64,000 nt of DNA from Alteromonas gracilis (lineage in GTDB: Bacteria > Pseudomonadota > Gammaproteobacteria > Enterobacterales > Alteromonadaceae): NCBI RefSeq assembly GCF_002993325.1, contig NZ_PVNO01000025.1:1-64000 (forward strand), given 5' to 3'. This document shows positions 1 through 9,600 of the stretch, one piece after another. Numbering within the stretch: the first letter of the stretch is position 1; each line of letters opens with the position of its first letter. Both the position numbers and the translations under genes were made by a program. The notes beneath the pieces are model-generated. The model made no database searches, was not told where the DNA came from, and saw only the letters and a program-made list of their open reading frames with translations.

Positions 1-63
1 AGGACTCGAACCTATGAATGGCGGGATCAAAACCCGCTGCCTTACCAACTTGGCTATACCCCA
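1..63 (-). tRNA. tRNA-Gln (TTG), 3' part cut by window edge
   Basis: Read on the minus strand, the 5' acceptor half TGGGGTA starts at 63 and the anticodon stem GCGGG encloses the loop TTTTGAT, giving anticodon TTG (Gln). The 3' acceptor strand lies outside the window. It matches the complete tRNA-Gln at 7868-7943 except for one base at the start of the T stem. It is the last visible gene of a Met-Leu-Gln tRNA unit, resembling the E. coli metT-leuW-glnU arrangement. Confidence 0.93.
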
Positions 64-67
64 GTCG

Positions 68-152
68 TGGTGCGGAAGGAGAGACTTGAACTCTCACGCC
101 GTGAAGCACTGGAACCTAAATCCAGCGTGTCTACCAATTCCACCACTTCCGC
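68..152 (-). tRNA. tRNA-Leu (TAG)
   Basis: An 85-nt cloverleaf on the minus strand. The acceptor stem GCGGAAG pairs with CTTCCGC, the anticodon stem CTGGA/TCCAG encloses TTTAGGT (anticodon TAG), and the long variable arm typical of class II tRNAs is present. CCA is encoded (68-70). It sits between tRNA-Met and tRNA-Gln and is probably processed from the same transcript. Confidence 0.95.
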
Positions 153-187
153 GCAGCTAGACTTTCCTAAAAGAGATAAGTGAGAAT

Positions 188-264
188 TGGTGGCTACGGC
201 GAGATTCGAACTTGCGACCCCATCATTATGAGTGATGTGCTCTAACCAACTGAGCTACGTAGCC
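188..264 (-). tRNA. tRNA-Met (CAT), elongator type
   Basis: A 77-nt cloverleaf on the minus strand with acceptor GGCTACG/CGTAGCC and encoded CCA. The anticodon stem CATCA/TGATG encloses CTCATAA, giving CAT. The first acceptor pair is Watson-Crick G-C and the anticodon stem lacks the three G-C pairs of initiator tRNA, so it is the elongator. It is the first gene of the tRNA unit, directly downstream of a strong promoter. Confidence 0.94.
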
Positions 265-298
265 TTACTATTCTCTTCCCTCTCAGGAAGTGGCGCGT

Positions 299-327
299 AT
301 TATGCGTATATGACTGGCAACCGTCAA
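299..327 (-). promoter_or_regulatory. sigma-70 promoter of the tRNA operon
   Basis: On the minus strand, TTGACG (322-327) and CATAAT (299-304) are separated by exactly 17 bases. A GC-rich discriminator follows, as expected for stable-RNA promoters under stringent control. The tRNA-Met 5' end lies 35 bases downstream. Confidence 0.75.
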
Positions 328-435
328 CCCCTTTTTTACTAACTTTTTTTAAATGCTCATTAAGTGTGCGCATTAGGGCGAAATACGCACAAAAAGCGGT
401 GAAATTGAACAACTTGCACCGCAATTACACCACTT

Positions 436-1449
436 TTACCACGCCTTTTTACCTGCTTTTGTTTGGTAATAACATACGTCTATTGGGCGCGGACCATATG
501 TATTGTCATGAAAAAACGGGTTATCAAGTTTTTTCCCTGTATTAACACGTTTTTTGTATTCTTCGTGATGAGGTGTTTGCACAAAATAGGGCGCTCCGCC
601 ATCTGAGTGAACGAATGCCTGCTTAATTTTACTTTCTTGGGTAATGTTATCCAATACACCACCGTTTTCCATGTTCCCACGGGGTAATTTTTGAAGCAAG
701 TCCATCCCTTGGACTACGCGACCTATTACCGACATATTTCTGTCGAGGTGGCGTGGCGCTTGACCAATTACAATATAGAATTCTGTACTGGCGGTATCCT
801 TTTCGCTATTGCGAGCAAAAGCGACCACACCTGGGCAGTGAAGTCCCCACATCTCTTTTCGATTTTTATCAATTCCAACGGGAAAGCCATCTAAAAATCC
901 AGTACTGGGGGCAAACATATCGTTTTGCTCCACCACATTTACGTTACTATTTAACGGCTGTATAAATTCTGCACTGATAGGTTTTAGTAACTTAGGTGGA
1001 AATTGAGTATCGTCATGAGAGTCGTTACTCCCAGCTTGTGCAACGAATCCATCTACTACGCGATAAAATGCCTGCTCGTTATAAAACCCAGCATCAATTA
1101 AGCTTTTAAAACGAGCAACATGGGTTGGTGCTAGGGAAGGGTGAAGTGCAATAACGACATCGCCGTATGCTGTGCTAAGTGTTACGGTATTCCCTTGAGG
1201 AATCTGATACCAGCTTTCGCTATTGCTATGTAGCGCAGTGCCTTCAGGAAGCGTCGGTATTCTTTCCTCAGCGTTACTATCTATTGTCGTGGGGGACGAT
1301 TGCATGAGTCTGTTGTCGGCATTGGCACTGTTGATGAGCAAACTCATTGCCGCCGATATGATTAATACTATTTTATGTGAGGCATTACGTACGGCTTTGT
1401 TTCTCGTACGTGGCTTTTTTGTGGTACTGCGGTGGCGTGGACAATACAT
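436..1449 (-). CDS. periplasmic cyclophilin-type peptidyl-prolyl isomerase
   Basis: A 337-residue protein with a basic N-terminus and a hydrophobic stretch (about residues 27-45, ending SANA), consistent with a signal peptide. The rest is a cyclophilin domain: [13 protein letters not shown] corresponds to the family's FHRVIPGF-QGG segment, and GVVAFAR...TEFYIVIG to the central MAR-N--SQFFI motif. It should catalyse proline cis-trans isomerisation in periplasmic protein folding. The domain carries family insertions (for example around residues 140-180), making it longer than PpiA. The ATG at 1449 has an AAGG about 8 bases upstream. It is transcribed alone toward the tRNA unit. Exact substrate unknown. 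Confidence 0.85.
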   Translation of the reverse strand: MYCPRHRSTTKKPRTRNKAVRNASHKIVLIISAAMSLLINSANADNRLMQSSPTTIDSNAEERIPTLPEGTALHSNSESWYQIPQGNTVTLSTAYGDVVIALHPSLAPTHVARFKSLIDAGFYNEQAFYRVVDGFVAQAGSNDSHDDTQFPPKLLKPISAEFIQPLNSNVNVVEQNDMFAPSTGFLDGFPVGIDKNRKEMWGLHCPGVVAFARNSEKDTASTEFYIVIGQAPRHLDRNMSVIGRVVQGMDLLQKLPRGNMENGGVLDNITQESKIKQAFVHSDGGAPYFVQTPHHEEYKKRVNTGKKLDNPFFHDNTYGPRPIDVCYYQTKAGKKAW

Positions 1450-1515
1450 ATCTTAAACCTTTTCGTTTTTAGTATTTTATATCAGGCTAGTCTTTACTTC
1501 ACAATCAATCAGAAG

Positions 1516-1543
1516 AAACAAAAAAGCCACCTTACGGTGGCTT
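1516..1543 (-). terminator. intrinsic terminator after ychF
   Basis: The minus strand reads an 8-bp stem AAGCCACC/GGTGGCTT with a 4-base loop followed by a run of T. It lies 31 bases past the ychF stop codon and before the cyclophilin gene. Confidence 0.8.
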
Positions 1544-1573
1544 GATAACTATAAAATCAATGTGTCAAAGATA

Positions 1574-2665
1574 TTAAACGTTAAAGCGGAAGTGAATAAC
1601 GTCACCATCTTTAACAATGTATTCTTTACCTTCAAGACGCCATTTACCTGCGTCTTTCGCACCTTGTTCGCCGTTAAACTCGACGAAGTGGTCGTAACTT
1701 ACGATTTCAGCGCGAATAAAGCCCTTTTCAAAGTCGGTGTGAATTTTACCCGCCGCTTGTGGCGCTGTTGAACCTTCTGGGAAGGTCCATGCACGTACTT
1801 CTTTTACGCCCGCAGTGAAATAAGTTTGAAGAGTAAGCAAGTTGTAACCTGAGCGGATAACGCGGTTAAGGCCTGGCTCTTCAAGACCCATGTCCTGCAT
1901 GAACTCTTCGCGTTCGTCGTCTTCAAGCTCAGCTATATCTGACTCGATAGCCGCGCACACAGCAACAACAGTAGCATTTTCGCCCGCTGCAATTTCTTTT
2001 ACCTGATCCAGGTAAGGGTTATTTTCAAAACCGTCTTCATTCACGTTTGCAATGTACATGGTTGGCTTAAGGGTAAGCATGTTCATGTAGCTGATTGCAG
2101 CAAGCTCTTCTTTAGTTAGCTCAAGTGATCGAAGTAACAAACCTTCGTCTAAATGCGGCTTAATCTTCTCAAGCACTTTCATTTCGTACTTGGCATCAGC
2201 ATCGCCACCTTTTGCGCGCTTAGCAACACGGTGAAGTGCTTTTTCTGTTGTTTCTAAGTCAGAAAGCGCAAGCTCGGTGTTAATAACATCGATATCGTCT
2301 TTAGGGCTAACACGACCTGCAACGTGTACAATGTTTTCATCGTCAAAGCAGCGTACTACGTGGCCAATAGCGTCGGTTTCACGGATGTTAGCTAGGAATT
2401 TGTTTCCTAAACCTTCACCTTTAGAGGCACCTTCTACCAAGCCAGCAATGTCTACGAATTCCATGGTAGTGGGAATAACGCGCTGGGGTTTTACAATTTC
2501 AGCCAACTTATCCAAACGAAGATCTGGCACAGGAACAACACCTGTGTTTGGCTCAATAGTACAAAACGGGAAGTTTGCCGCTTCAATACCTGCTTTAGTT
2601 AATGCATTGAAAAGTGTTGATTTACCTACGTTTGGTAGGCCAACAATACCGCATTTAAAACCCAT
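1574..2665 (-). CDS. ychF: redox-regulated ATPase/GTPase YchF
   Basis: A 363-residue Obg-family P-loop protein of normal length. The Walker A motif GLPNVGKS is at residues 9-16, DIAGLV is the G3 motif, and NVNEDG occupies the G4 position. The G4 sequence departs from NKxD, which is characteristic of YchF and underlies its preference for ATP. The C-terminal TGS-like domain ends in [10 protein letters not shown]. YchF binds ribosomes and affects stress responses and leaderless mRNA translation in E. coli. The ATG at 2665 has an AAGGA upstream. It is the last gene of the rplY-pth-ychF unit and is followed by a clear terminator. Confidence 0.97.
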   Translation of the reverse strand: MGFKCGIVGLPNVGKSTLFNALTKAGIEAANFPFCTIEPNTGVVPVPDLRLDKLAEIVKPQRVIPTTMEFVDIAGLVEGASKGEGLGNKFLANIRETDAIGHVVRCFDDENIVHVAGRVSPKDDIDVINTELALSDLETTEKALHRVAKRAKGGDADAKYEMKVLEKIKPHLDEGLLLRSLELTKEELAAISYMNMLTLKPTMYIANVNEDGFENNPYLDQVKEIAAGENATVVAVCAAIESDIAELEDDEREEFMQDMGLEEPGLNRVIRSGYNLLTLQTYFTAGVKEVRAWTFPEGSTAPQAAGKIHTDFEKGFIRAEIVSYDHFVEFNGEQGAKDAGKWRLEGKEYIVKDGDVIHFRFNV

Positions 2666-2706
2666 GGTATGGATCCTTAGTTTGGAAAAGTGATAACTGG
2701 CTAGGT

Positions 2707-3288
2707 TTACCCTTTGTGCGAGTGTAACCTGTTTTGTGCTTGCTTAAGGTCTTCTTTCAGCAAAATCTCTGTACAGCGTACCGCTTCATCTATGGCACTA
2801 TCAATGGCTGCTTTTTCATCTGCTGGTGGCTTGCCAAGAACATGGCCGGTAACGCGGCTTTTATGACCTGGATGACCAATACCTATGCGCAAACGCAAAA
2901 AATTCTTGTTGTTACCCATTTTAGCCACAATGTCACGAACACCATTTTGACTTGAACTACCGCCCACTTTGTATTTTGCAACGCCGGGAGGCAAATCTAA
3001 TTCGTCAAACGCTACTAATATTTGTTCTGGTTCTATGCGGTAAAAATTAGCCATTGCTGCTACGGCTTGTCCACTTTTATTCATAAACGTAGTGGGGTAG
3101 AGCAAACGGACGTCTTTGCCAGCAATAGTTATGCGAGCAGACTTACCGAAGAATTTGGTTTCTGGTTTTAGCGGGGCGTTGAAGGTGTCGGCAAGTTGGT
3201 TGAGAAACCATTCACCGGCATTGTGTCGGGTATTTTCATATTCGGGGCCTGGATTACCCAGACCCACGATAAGGCGGATATCAGCCAA
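2707..3288 (-). CDS. pth: peptidyl-tRNA hydrolase
   Basis: A 193-residue Pth, close to the E. coli length. The N-terminal [17 protein letters not shown] carries the catalytic histidine (H22) and substrate-binding asparagine N12. The FMNKSGQ segment supplies another conserved Asn. It recycles peptidyl-tRNAs released from ribosomes. The start is TTG (3286-3288), preceded by GAGGA 9 bases upstream, which overlaps the end of rplY; no ATG fits the conserved N-terminus. It lies 5 bases downstream of rplY and is probably translationally coupled to it. Confidence 0.96.
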   Translation of the reverse strand: MADIRLIVGLGNPGPEYENTRHNAGEWFLNQLADTFNAPLKPETKFFGKSARITIAGKDVRLLYPTTFMNKSGQAVAAMANFYRIEPEQILVAFDELDLPPGVAKYKVGGSSSQNGVRDIVAKMGNNKNFLRLRIGIGHPGHKSRVTGHVLGKPPADEKAAIDSAIDEAVRCTEILLKEDLKQAQNRLHSHKG

Positions 3289-3293
3289 GAGGA

Positions 3294-3926
3294 TTATTCC
3301 TCAGAAGCTGCTTCTTCGCCGTCTTCTTCTGCGTCAGCCGCTTTAGGAGCAGGCTTAACAGTTACAACCGCAAGGTCGTGTGCTTCGTCGTTCTTAGCAA
3401 GTTCTACTGAAGAAACGCCAGCAGGTAGAGTTAGGTCAGAAAGATGTACGGTTTGACCCATTTCAACCGCAGCCATGTCTACTTCGATGAACTCAGGAAG
3501 ATCTTTAGGCTGACAAGTAACTTCGATTTCAGTTACGTGGTGCTCAGCAATACCGCCAGCTTTAGCAGCAGCAGATTTATCTTCGTTTACGAAGTGAAGT
3601 GGAACGTTAGTGTGAACGTCTTGACCAGCGATTACACGTTGGAAGTCAATGTGTGTGATCTTTGGCTTGAACGGGTGACGTTGCATATCTTTAACTAGAA
3701 CTTCAACAACTTTACCGTCAAGGTTAATCTCAAGAACGTGAGAATAGAACGCTTCAAAGTCAGCTGAGTTGTTTACTTTGTTATGATCTAGTGTGATAGA
3801 AACTGGTGCTTCTTCACCACCGTAGATGATACCAGGTAGCTTATCTTCGCGACGTAGGCGGCGGCTCGCACCTTTCCCTAGATCTGTACGAACAGAAGCA
3901 TCTAGTTTGAAATTTGCTTCAGACAT
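3294..3926 (-). CDS. rplY: 50S ribosomal protein L25/general stress protein Ctc
   Basis: A 210-residue long-form L25. An N-terminal 5S rRNA-binding L25 domain (about residues 5-95, with [20 protein letters not shown]) is followed by the CTC/TL5 C-terminal beta domain and an acidic tail. E. coli L25 has only the first domain. I chose the ATG at 3926 rather than an upstream in-frame codon because GGAGAC sits at Shine-Dalgarno distance and the family N-terminus starts there. It binds 5S rRNA in the large subunit. It is first in the rplY-pth-ychF operon. Confidence 0.95.
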   Translation of the reverse strand: MSEANFKLDASVRTDLGKGASRRLRREDKLPGIIYGGEEAPVSITLDHNKVNNSADFEAFYSHVLEINLDGKVVEVLVKDMQRHPFKPKITHIDFQRVIAGQDVHTNVPLHFVNEDKSAAAKAGGIAEHHVTEIEVTCQPKDLPEFIEVDMAAVEMGQTVHLSDLTLPAGVSSVELAKNDEAHDLAVVTVKPAPKAADAEEDGEEAASEE

Positions 3927-4268
3927 TGTCTGTCTCCAAAAATATATAAGTGTAATGATGTGAGATTTTGCGACCAAATCTCACTGTAAAATGATGTTAT
4001 AAGCGCTAAAAATCTATTTTTATGCTCAATAAAACACCAGCCCAAAATTCAAGGGCGGCGAATTCTAACACCACCTACCAAAACATACAATTGTCATCGC
4101 AGATAAAAAGCAGGTGAACAAACACCTTTACGTGACGCATTTAGTGTAAAGGCGTGCCGCAACACGCCTTTATTAAGTTATTCGTAAACAGTGCATGTTC
4201 ACATTGCTGGTCACTTATTAACCCATCCACGTTAGCATTTATTTATCAGTGACCAACGAAGTAAGGGC
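3927..4268. other. intergenic region between rplY and the alcohol dehydrogenase
   Basis: A 342-bp stretch with no supportable gene. It must contain the rplY promoter on the minus strand, but I see no convincing -35/-10 pair. The only clear structure is the hairpin at 4148-4171. Confidence 0.6.
4148..4171 (-). terminator. possible terminator hairpin downstream of the alcohol dehydrogenase
   Basis: A perfect 9-bp inverted repeat AAAGGCGTG/CACGCCTTT with a 6-base loop, about 100 bases past the dehydrogenase stop codon. The T-run on the minus strand is only three bases long, so termination strength is doubtful. Confidence 0.45.
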
Positions 4269-5270
4269 TTATTTTGTCAGCACCACTCTGTAATGTGCCT
4301 TTCCTTCTCTAAGCCTTTCAATCGCGCTGTTTACATCGTCAAATTTAAACGTTTCGGTTACAGGCTCAATATTATGATGCGCAGCGAAATCCAACATGGT
4401 TTTAATCGTCGCAGGACTTCCAACAGGAGAGCCTGACACACTTTTCTGTCCACCTATTAAATTAAATGCGCCAATATCAAGGGGCTCCAAGGTTGCGCCG
4501 ACAAAATGCAGACGACCCTTCGGTGCAAGTGTAGAAAGGTATAAATTCCAATCTAGTTTTACATTAACCGTTGATATGATGAGATCAAATCGGCCTCGGG
4601 CCTGTTTTATTTCACTTTCATCGCGGCTGTTTATGGTTTCAGCTGCACCCAACTCAAGGGCCTCTTGTTTTTTCGATTCGCTTGATGTGAAAGCGACCAC
4701 TTTGCAGCCCCATGCGTTTAAAAACTGTAGGGCAAGGTGACCTAAACCGCCAATACCAATTACCGCTACTTCACTCGTTGGGCTAATGTTAAATTGAACA
4801 AGGGGATTGAAGACCGTTATGCCGCCGCAGAAAAGCGGTCCTGCTTTTGTGCTATCTATCGAGTCGGGAAGAGGGATTACTGCACGAGCTTGTGCACGTA
4901 CTTTGTCAGCAAAACCTCCGTGTCGACCGCCTATAGTCATGGTTGCGTCGGCGCAAAGGTTATGGTCGCCTGCTTCACACGTTCTACAGCTATTGCAGTA
5001 ACTCGCGTGCCAACCTAAGCCCACCCGCTGACCGATCTTTAGCGAAGTTACGTGTTCGCCAACTTGACTAATTGTGCCCACCACTTCATGACCGGGAACA
5101 AAAGGATATTCTGTCATGCCCCATTCATTGTCTAGCATGCTCAAGTCACTGTGGCAGATACCGCAGCTTTCAACGTCAATTTCAACATCGTGTGCGCCTA
5201 ACTCACCAGGATCATACTGAAATTTTTCCAGTTTCCCGCCAGCTTCTTTGGCAGCATATGCATTTATCAT
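4269..5270 (-). CDS. zinc-dependent alcohol dehydrogenase (CAD/YahK-like)
   Basis: A 333-residue medium-chain dehydrogenase. The catalytic zinc motif CGICHSD is near residue 37 with GHE about 25 residues on. Structural-zinc cysteines lie in [15 protein letters not shown]. The Rossmann glycine motif GIGGLGH is around residue 170. The sequence resembles the cinnamyl-alcohol/aldehyde reductase group, usually NADP-dependent and reducing aldehydes to alcohols. The physiological substrate cannot be told. The gene is monocistronic in appearance. Confidence 0.88.
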   Translation of the reverse strand: MINAYAAKEAGGKLEKFQYDPGELGAHDVEIDVESCGICHSDLSMLDNEWGMTEYPFVPGHEVVGTISQVGEHVTSLKIGQRVGLGWHASYCNSCRTCEAGDHNLCADATMTIGGRHGGFADKVRAQARAVIPLPDSIDSTKAGPLFCGGITVFNPLVQFNISPTSEVAVIGIGGLGHLALQFLNAWGCKVVAFTSSESKKQEALELGAAETINSRDESEIKQARGRFDLIISTVNVKLDWNLYLSTLAPKGRLHFVGATLEPLDIGAFNLIGGQKSVSGSPVGSPATIKTMLDFAAHHNIEPVTETFKFDDVNSAIERLREGKAHYRVVLTK

Positions 5271-5403
5271 TGATATCAGTCCTTTAGAAGTAATAAGGTT
5301 TCGGTAACCCGTGGATAAAATATTCGAATATAGTCAAGTTATCTTAATTTGTGACTTTCGAACACATAGTTGTAACTTGCTACCTTCAACATTCTGATAT
5401 CGA

Positions 5404-5859
5404 TCAGTGTGTTCGTTCGTTACCAATTACTTTGCTGGTATCAAGTACCTTAACGTCAGATACCTGAAACACCGTACCAAACTGTGTAAAGGTCATCATG
5501 TTAGGCTTAGGTGTACCCTTAACTTCAACAATAAGGCCATTTTTTTGATAGGCTTTATCTAAACCGTGCAATGTATACCGGCCGCCGTCTTCAGCGATAA
5601 AGGCATAAAAACCGCCTTCCAAATCTTTGAATATAATGCTGCCCTTTATGGTAACTTCACCTTCCACGGTATTTTCTACCGTTTCCGCTTGAGTAACAGG
5701 CTCTGCCTTCAGTTCTTTAGGTAAGTTACCTTCACTACTTTGTAACTCTTCTTTCTTATCTACCATTGTGATGTCCTTTTTCTGCTCTTCTTCCGCACAC
5801 GCGGCAAGTAGTGTCATGGAAGTCAAAATGAGTACTAATTTGAGTCGGTTGATTTTCAT
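5404..5859 (-). CDS. small lipoprotein, function unknown
   Basis: A 151-residue predicted lipoprotein. The N-terminal hydrophobic segment ends in a lipobox LAAC (Cys near residue 21), followed by a charged linker rich in Glu/Lys. The remaining part (about residues 65-145) is a compact beta-rich segment beginning VTIKGSIIFKDLEGGFYAFIAEDG, possibly an OB-like barrel, but I do not recognise the family. It follows the dehydrogenase in reverse order with 130 bp between, so is probably separately transcribed. Confidence 0.75.
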   Translation of the reverse strand: MKINRLKLVLILTSMTLLAACAEEEQKKDITMVDKKEELQSSEGNLPKELKAEPVTQAETVENTVEGEVTIKGSIIFKDLEGGFYAFIAEDGGRYTLHGLDKAYQKNGLIVEVKGTPKPNMMTFTQFGTVFQVSDVKVLDTSKVIGNERTH

Positions 5860-6505
5860 TTTCTTATTCCTTTATCAAGTCGTAGCACGTTTATTGTCGA
5901 TAATATCCGCGAAAAATGATGATAAGATAGGCTTTTTCTACATCACTTTGATTAGCTAGTCTTCCACGAGCGCTGCGTAATTTCTACAAATAATAAATAA
6001 TCCCGTACATCTTTTTCACATTTTCAAAAGAAGTAGTAGGCGATTAACTCTCATTTCTATTTTATTTCCAATTTCAAATTGCACCTTAAAAAAAGGGGCG
6101 ACGGAAGAGCGGACAGGCTTTTTGTCATTTTCTCCTAGGATGGCTGCTTAAATGAATAAAGGTAAGCAACTGAAATATAGGTAAAAATGAATATGAGGTT
6201 GAGTTTATCATCACGCCAGCTTCGTTTTTAAATTACCGCAGAGTTTAGTCACTCACATTGTTTCGCGCGCGTTTACATAATAGTAAAACGGTTATGGCAT
6301 GGAGCATGCAGTGACATACACGTGAGTACCAAAGGAAAAATACCTTGAAATAAAAACCATAAGGTAATTTCCAAAAGGTAAACAACGATGTGTTACTACC
6401 AATATACAAGACTAAATAGTATAGCGGTAAAAAGGACATATAAATCGTATTAGCGGCGTTTTGTCATTAACCATCAATTAGTTACGCAGTTTTTAAGGAG
6501 AGAAA
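5860..6505. other. AT-rich intergenic region without a supported gene
   Basis: About 645 bp between two lipoprotein genes transcribed away from it. A 64-codon hydrophobic minus-strand ORF (6245-6439) has no ribosome-binding site and is not credited. The region presumably carries the promoters of both flanking genes. I see no hairpin, repeat or RNA gene with confidence. Confidence 0.6.
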
Positions 6506-6811
6506 ATGAAGCATTTAACTAAAATTTTTGCAGTATCGAGTCTGGCGCTGGCGGCAAGTGCATGTGATGTGAACAAGACTGAAGACGGGGAAATGCCTGA
6601 CGTAGAGGTGAAGTCTGGCGAATTACCTGAGTATGAAGTAAAGAAAACTGATGATGGCGAAATGCCAGATGTTGACGTTGAAGGCGGTAAGCTGCCTGAA
6701 TACGACGTTGAAACAATGGATGTTGACGTTAAAACAGAGACTAAAGAAGTAGAAGTTCCTGTTGTCGATGTAGAAATGCCAGAAGATGACGAAGACGATA
6801 TTGATAATTAA
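6506..6811 (+). CDS. acidic repeat lipoprotein, unknown function
   Basis: A 101-residue predicted lipoprotein with a strong AAGGAGAG ribosome-binding site. The signal segment ends in ASAC (Cys near residue 20). The mature part is almost entirely low-complexity acidic: two tandem copies of about 21 residues share the pattern T(E/D)DGEMPDV-V-(S/G)G-LPEY-V, then Asp/Glu/Val-rich sequence ends in EDDEDDIDN. No enzymatic domain is visible. High negative charge could suggest cation binding or a surface spacer, but this is inference. It is followed by a terminator shared with prs. Confidence 0.72.
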   Translation: MKHLTKIFAVSSLALAASACDVNKTEDGEMPDVEVKSGELPEYEVKKTDDGEMPDVDVEGGKLPEYDVETMDVDVKTETKEVEVPVVDVEMPEDDEDDIDN

Positions 6812-6830
6812 TCAATAGCGCTTCAAAGAG

Positions 6831-6880
6831 AAGCGAGTGAAACAATGCTAATAAGCAACATTGTCTCACTCGCTTTTTTG
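6831..6880. terminator. bidirectional terminator between the acidic lipoprotein and prs
   Basis: A long hairpin: AAGCGAGTGA pairs with TCACTCGCTT, extended by ACAATG/CATTGT with one mismatch between. T-run follows on the plus strand. It separates two convergent genes. Confidence 0.8.
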
Positions 6881-6886
6881 TATGAA

Positions 6887-7834
6887 TTAGTATTCAAACA
6901 TGGCTGAAATTGATTCTTCGTTACTAATACGACGAATAGTTTCAGCAAGCATTTCAGATAAAGTAAGTTGTTTTACTTTTCCAATTTGCTTCATCTCTGC
7001 GCTTAGAGGTATAGAGTCAGTAACGATTATCTCGTCAATAACAGACTCTTTTAGATTATGTGCAGCATTACCTGAGAAGATAGCGTGCGTTGCGTAAGCG
7101 TAAACGCGACGAGCACCATGTGCTTTAAGCGCTTCTGCAGCTTTTGCAAGCGTACCGCCTGTATCAATCATGTCATCGACAATAATGCAGTCTCTGTCTT
7201 TGACGTCACCGATAATATTCATTACCTGCGCTACGTTCGCTTTAGGGCGACGCTTATCGATAATGGCAAGGTCGGTATCGTTAAGCAACTTCGCAGTAGC
7301 GCGCGCTCGCACAACACCGCCGATATCAGGTGAAACCACCACAGGGTCGGCAAAGTCACGTCTTACCATATCAGCAAGCAGGATAGGAGTACCGAATGCA
7401 TTATCTACCGGAACATCAAAGAAACCTTGAATCTGTTCTGCGTGTAGGTCAATAGTAAGTACGCGGTCAACACCAACGTTAGACAGGAAGTCAGCCACTA
7501 CTTTAGCAGTAATAGGTACCCTAGCTGAACGAACACGACGGTCTTGGCGTGCATAACCAAAATATGGAATAACTGCTGTAATACGACCAGCGGATGCGCG
7601 ACGCAGAGCATCGATCATCACAATTAATTCCATTAGGTTATCGTTAGTAGGGGCACACGTAGACTGGATAATAAAAACGTCCGAGCCACGGACGTTTTCA
7701 TGAATTTCTACGCTAATTTCACCGTCACTGAAACGGCCAACTTTGGCATTTCCAAGTTTGGTATACAGGCGATCGGCGACTTTCTGGGCAAGTTCTGGTA
7801 CGGCATTACCTGCAAAGAGCTTCATATCTGGCAC
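6887..7834 (-). CDS. prs: ribose-phosphate pyrophosphokinase
   Basis: A 315-residue PRPP synthetase, the E. coli length. FGYARQDRR (ATP-binding loop), [10 protein letters not shown] and the PRPP-binding loop [12 protein letters not shown] are intact. It makes PRPP from ribose 5-phosphate and ATP for nucleotide, His and Trp synthesis. The start is GTG at 7834 with GAGGAA upstream, and the N-terminus [10 protein letters not shown] matches the family. It follows tRNA-Gln and ispE on the same strand, 33 bases from the tRNA end. Confidence 0.98.
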   Translation of the reverse strand: MPDMKLFAGNAVPELAQKVADRLYTKLGNAKVGRFSDGEISVEIHENVRGSDVFIIQSTCAPTNDNLMELIVMIDALRRASAGRITAVIPYFGYARQDRRVRSARVPITAKVVADFLSNVGVDRVLTIDLHAEQIQGFFDVPVDNAFGTPILLADMVRRDFADPVVVSPDIGGVVRARATAKLLNDTDLAIIDKRRPKANVAQVMNIIGDVKDRDCIIVDDMIDTGGTLAKAAEALKAHGARRVYAYATHAIFSGNAAHNLKESVIDEIIVTDSIPLSAEMKQIGKVKQLTLSEMLAETIRRISNEESISAMFEY

Positions 7835-7867
7835 AAGTGGTTCCTCAGTGCGTTGATAAAAGAGGTT

Positions 7868-7943
7868 TGGCTGGGGTAGCAGGACTCGAACCTACGAATG
7901 GCGGGATCAAAACCCGCTGCCTTACCAACTTGGCTATACCCCA
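7868..7943 (-). tRNA. tRNA-Gln (TTG)
   Basis: A complete 76-nt cloverleaf with acceptor stem TGGGGTA/TACCCCA, discriminator G and encoded CCA (7868-7870). The anticodon loop TTTTGAT gives TTG. It lies between ispE and prs on the same strand, 33 bases from each, so it is probably cut out of a polycistronic mRNA or read from a promoter in ispE. Confidence 0.97.
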
Positions 7944-7976
7944 ATTTTTAAGTTCTTGTCCGATGTGGCGTACACG

Positions 7977-8855
7977 CTATCTTTGTTGTTCTAATTTGTC
8001 TAATAGTGGTGAGCGATTCACACCTTTTGCGACAAAACTCTGCCAAGCTTCAGGCATTTTAGCCCTAACCTGTTCGGCTAAAGTGTAGTCAGAAAAAGTG
8101 GCAAACACGCATGCACCTGTACCCGTCATTCGCGACGGTGCGTAGTGTACCAACCACTGTAATAAATTTGCAACTTCGGGATGAAGATTAGCGACTAATT
8201 GCTGACAATCGTTCCAAGTTTTTTCAAATTCGTAGTCTTCCCATCGCATTGGCGGTGTATTTCTAGGCAAATCTTCAGATGTAAAGACCTCAGCAGTGCT
8301 GACATGGACGTTAGGGTTTGCGACTAAAAAGTACTGTTCTGGTTGCGGCGCAGGGGTAATGTCTTCGCCAATACCACCGGCAAATGCGGTCAAACCGCGT
8401 ACAAAAATCGGTACATCAGCACCCAAGCTTAAACCTAACTCAGCTAGCTCATCTTCACTTAACCCAGTATCCCATAAATAATTAAGTGCCACTAATGTCG
8501 TTGCAGCGTTTGATGAACCCCCACCAATACCACCTCCCATGGGAAGGCGTTTATCAAGTGATATTACCGCGCCTTTATTGCAATTGGCTTTTCGAGCAAG
8601 TAAACGCGCAGCCTTGATAATTAAGTTTTCATCGTCCGGCACGCCCTCAAGCGGTGTATCCATCTTTATTTCTGTGTTGTCAGTAGAGATGGCAAACGCT
8701 AGGCTATCGCCATAATCCAACATTTGAAATAAACTTTGCAGTTGGTGATAACCATTCTCGTATCGACCTAATATATGAAGGAAAAGATTGAGTTTAGCGG
8801 GCGAAGGCCACCAGTCTTTTTGTGTTGTAACAGATGTGTTCACTACAGCGTCCAC
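7977..8855 (-). CDS. ispE: 4-diphosphocytidyl-2-C-methyl-D-erythritol kinase
   Basis: A 292-residue GHMP kinase of the MEP isoprenoid pathway. PAKLNLFLHILG near the N-terminus includes the substrate-binding Lys, and the glycine-rich ATP loop PMGGGIGGGSSNAAT is intact near residue 100. RMTGTGACVFATF is the third GHMP motif. The start is a GTG at 8855 that overlaps the end of lolB; other GTG codons close by are possible. It is in the conserved lolB-ispE-prs order. Confidence 0.95.
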   Translation of the reverse strand: MDAVVNTSVTTQKDWWPSPAKLNLFLHILGRYENGYHQLQSLFQMLDYGDSLAFAISTDNTEIKMDTPLEGVPDDENLIIKAARLLARKANCNKGAVISLDKRLPMGGGIGGGSSNAATTLVALNYLWDTGLSEDELAELGLSLGADVPIFVRGLTAFAGGIGEDITPAPQPEQYFLVANPNVHVSTAEVFTSEDLPRNTPPMRWEDYEFEKTWNDCQQLVANLHPEVANLLQWLVHYAPSRMTGTGACVFATFSDYTLAEQVRAKMPEAWQSFVAKGVNRSPLLDKLEQQR

Positions 8856-9469
8856 TGATAAATTTTAATTTTGAGTTGGGTTTTCGGCATATCTGGTGTT
8901 TCATTTTGGGTGAGCGTTATGCTGTGGGGCAGCCATACAGACTCTTCGTTGCCCATAAGAACACTACCATAATTGCCATAAGAAACCTGCCAATTGCGAC
9001 AACCCTTGCAGTAGCTTTCAAGGGTATCAACAAGGCCTTTTTCGGTGAGGGTAAACTTATCGCCTTCAAGAGGTAACCCTTTTACCCAAGATAAAAGAGG
9101 CGCTACGGGTATAACCATACCTGTTACTTGATAGATAAGCGGCTCGGGGAGGGCGTTACTAAATGTCTCGCCATCCGCCTCTAAAACGGACTTTTCATCT
9201 GTAACCGTTAGTTTAACCAAGCTAACACCTAGAAAATTCGTTAATCGGAAATCAAAATCTCCCGAATCGTTTTTCCAAACTAAATTAAGGCTGGCGGCGT
9301 CTTTGCCTTGGCGAAAGGCAATCTTTCCTCGCATTTGCCACGTACTTACCTCAGCGACTTTTTCTAGCTGAGCAGTTAAGTTCACCGCAGTTTGCGGGCC
9401 TTTGGGAGCAGTAGTACATGCGCTCAACAAAAAACAAAGGGCAATTAAAACGGAAAATAAGCGAATCAT
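8843..9469 (-). CDS. lolB: outer-membrane lipoprotein receptor LolB
   Basis: A 208-residue lipoprotein with lipobox LSAC near residue 18, close to the E. coli length. The body contains the family pattern WQMRGKIAFRQGKDAASLNLVWKN and the later SWVKGLPL segment. LolB receives lipoproteins from LolA and inserts them into the outer membrane. It overlaps ispE by 13 bases and is divergent from hemA, the conserved arrangement. Confidence 0.93.
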   Translation of the reverse strand: MIRLFSVLIALCFLLSACTTAPKGPQTAVNLTAQLEKVAEVSTWQMRGKIAFRQGKDAASLNLVWKNDSGDFDFRLTNFLGVSLVKLTVTDEKSVLEADGETFSNALPEPLIYQVTGMVIPVAPLLSWVKGLPLEGDKFTLTEKGLVDTLESYCKGCRNWQVSYGNYGSVLMGNEESVWLPHSITLTQNETPDMPKTQLKIKIYQWTL

Positions 9470-9600
9470 CTAAGCTCAGTACCTGCATAAAAATAGAACA
9501 CGTTATGTTGTGACATTATGGGAACACAGTTTCACCAACACTTTCAATCATTTTGGGTTTTTCGTACAATGCCGCTCCGACGTTGCCAGCACAGATTTTA

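Noticed and set aside
242..424. 60-codon minus-strand ORF upstream of the tRNA genes
   Set aside because: It overlaps the tRNA promoter and the start of tRNA-Met, and has no protein-like features.
6245..6439. 64-codon hydrophobic ORF on the minus strand
   Set aside because: There is no ribosome-binding site and the composition looks like AT-rich noise; it lies in an otherwise empty region.
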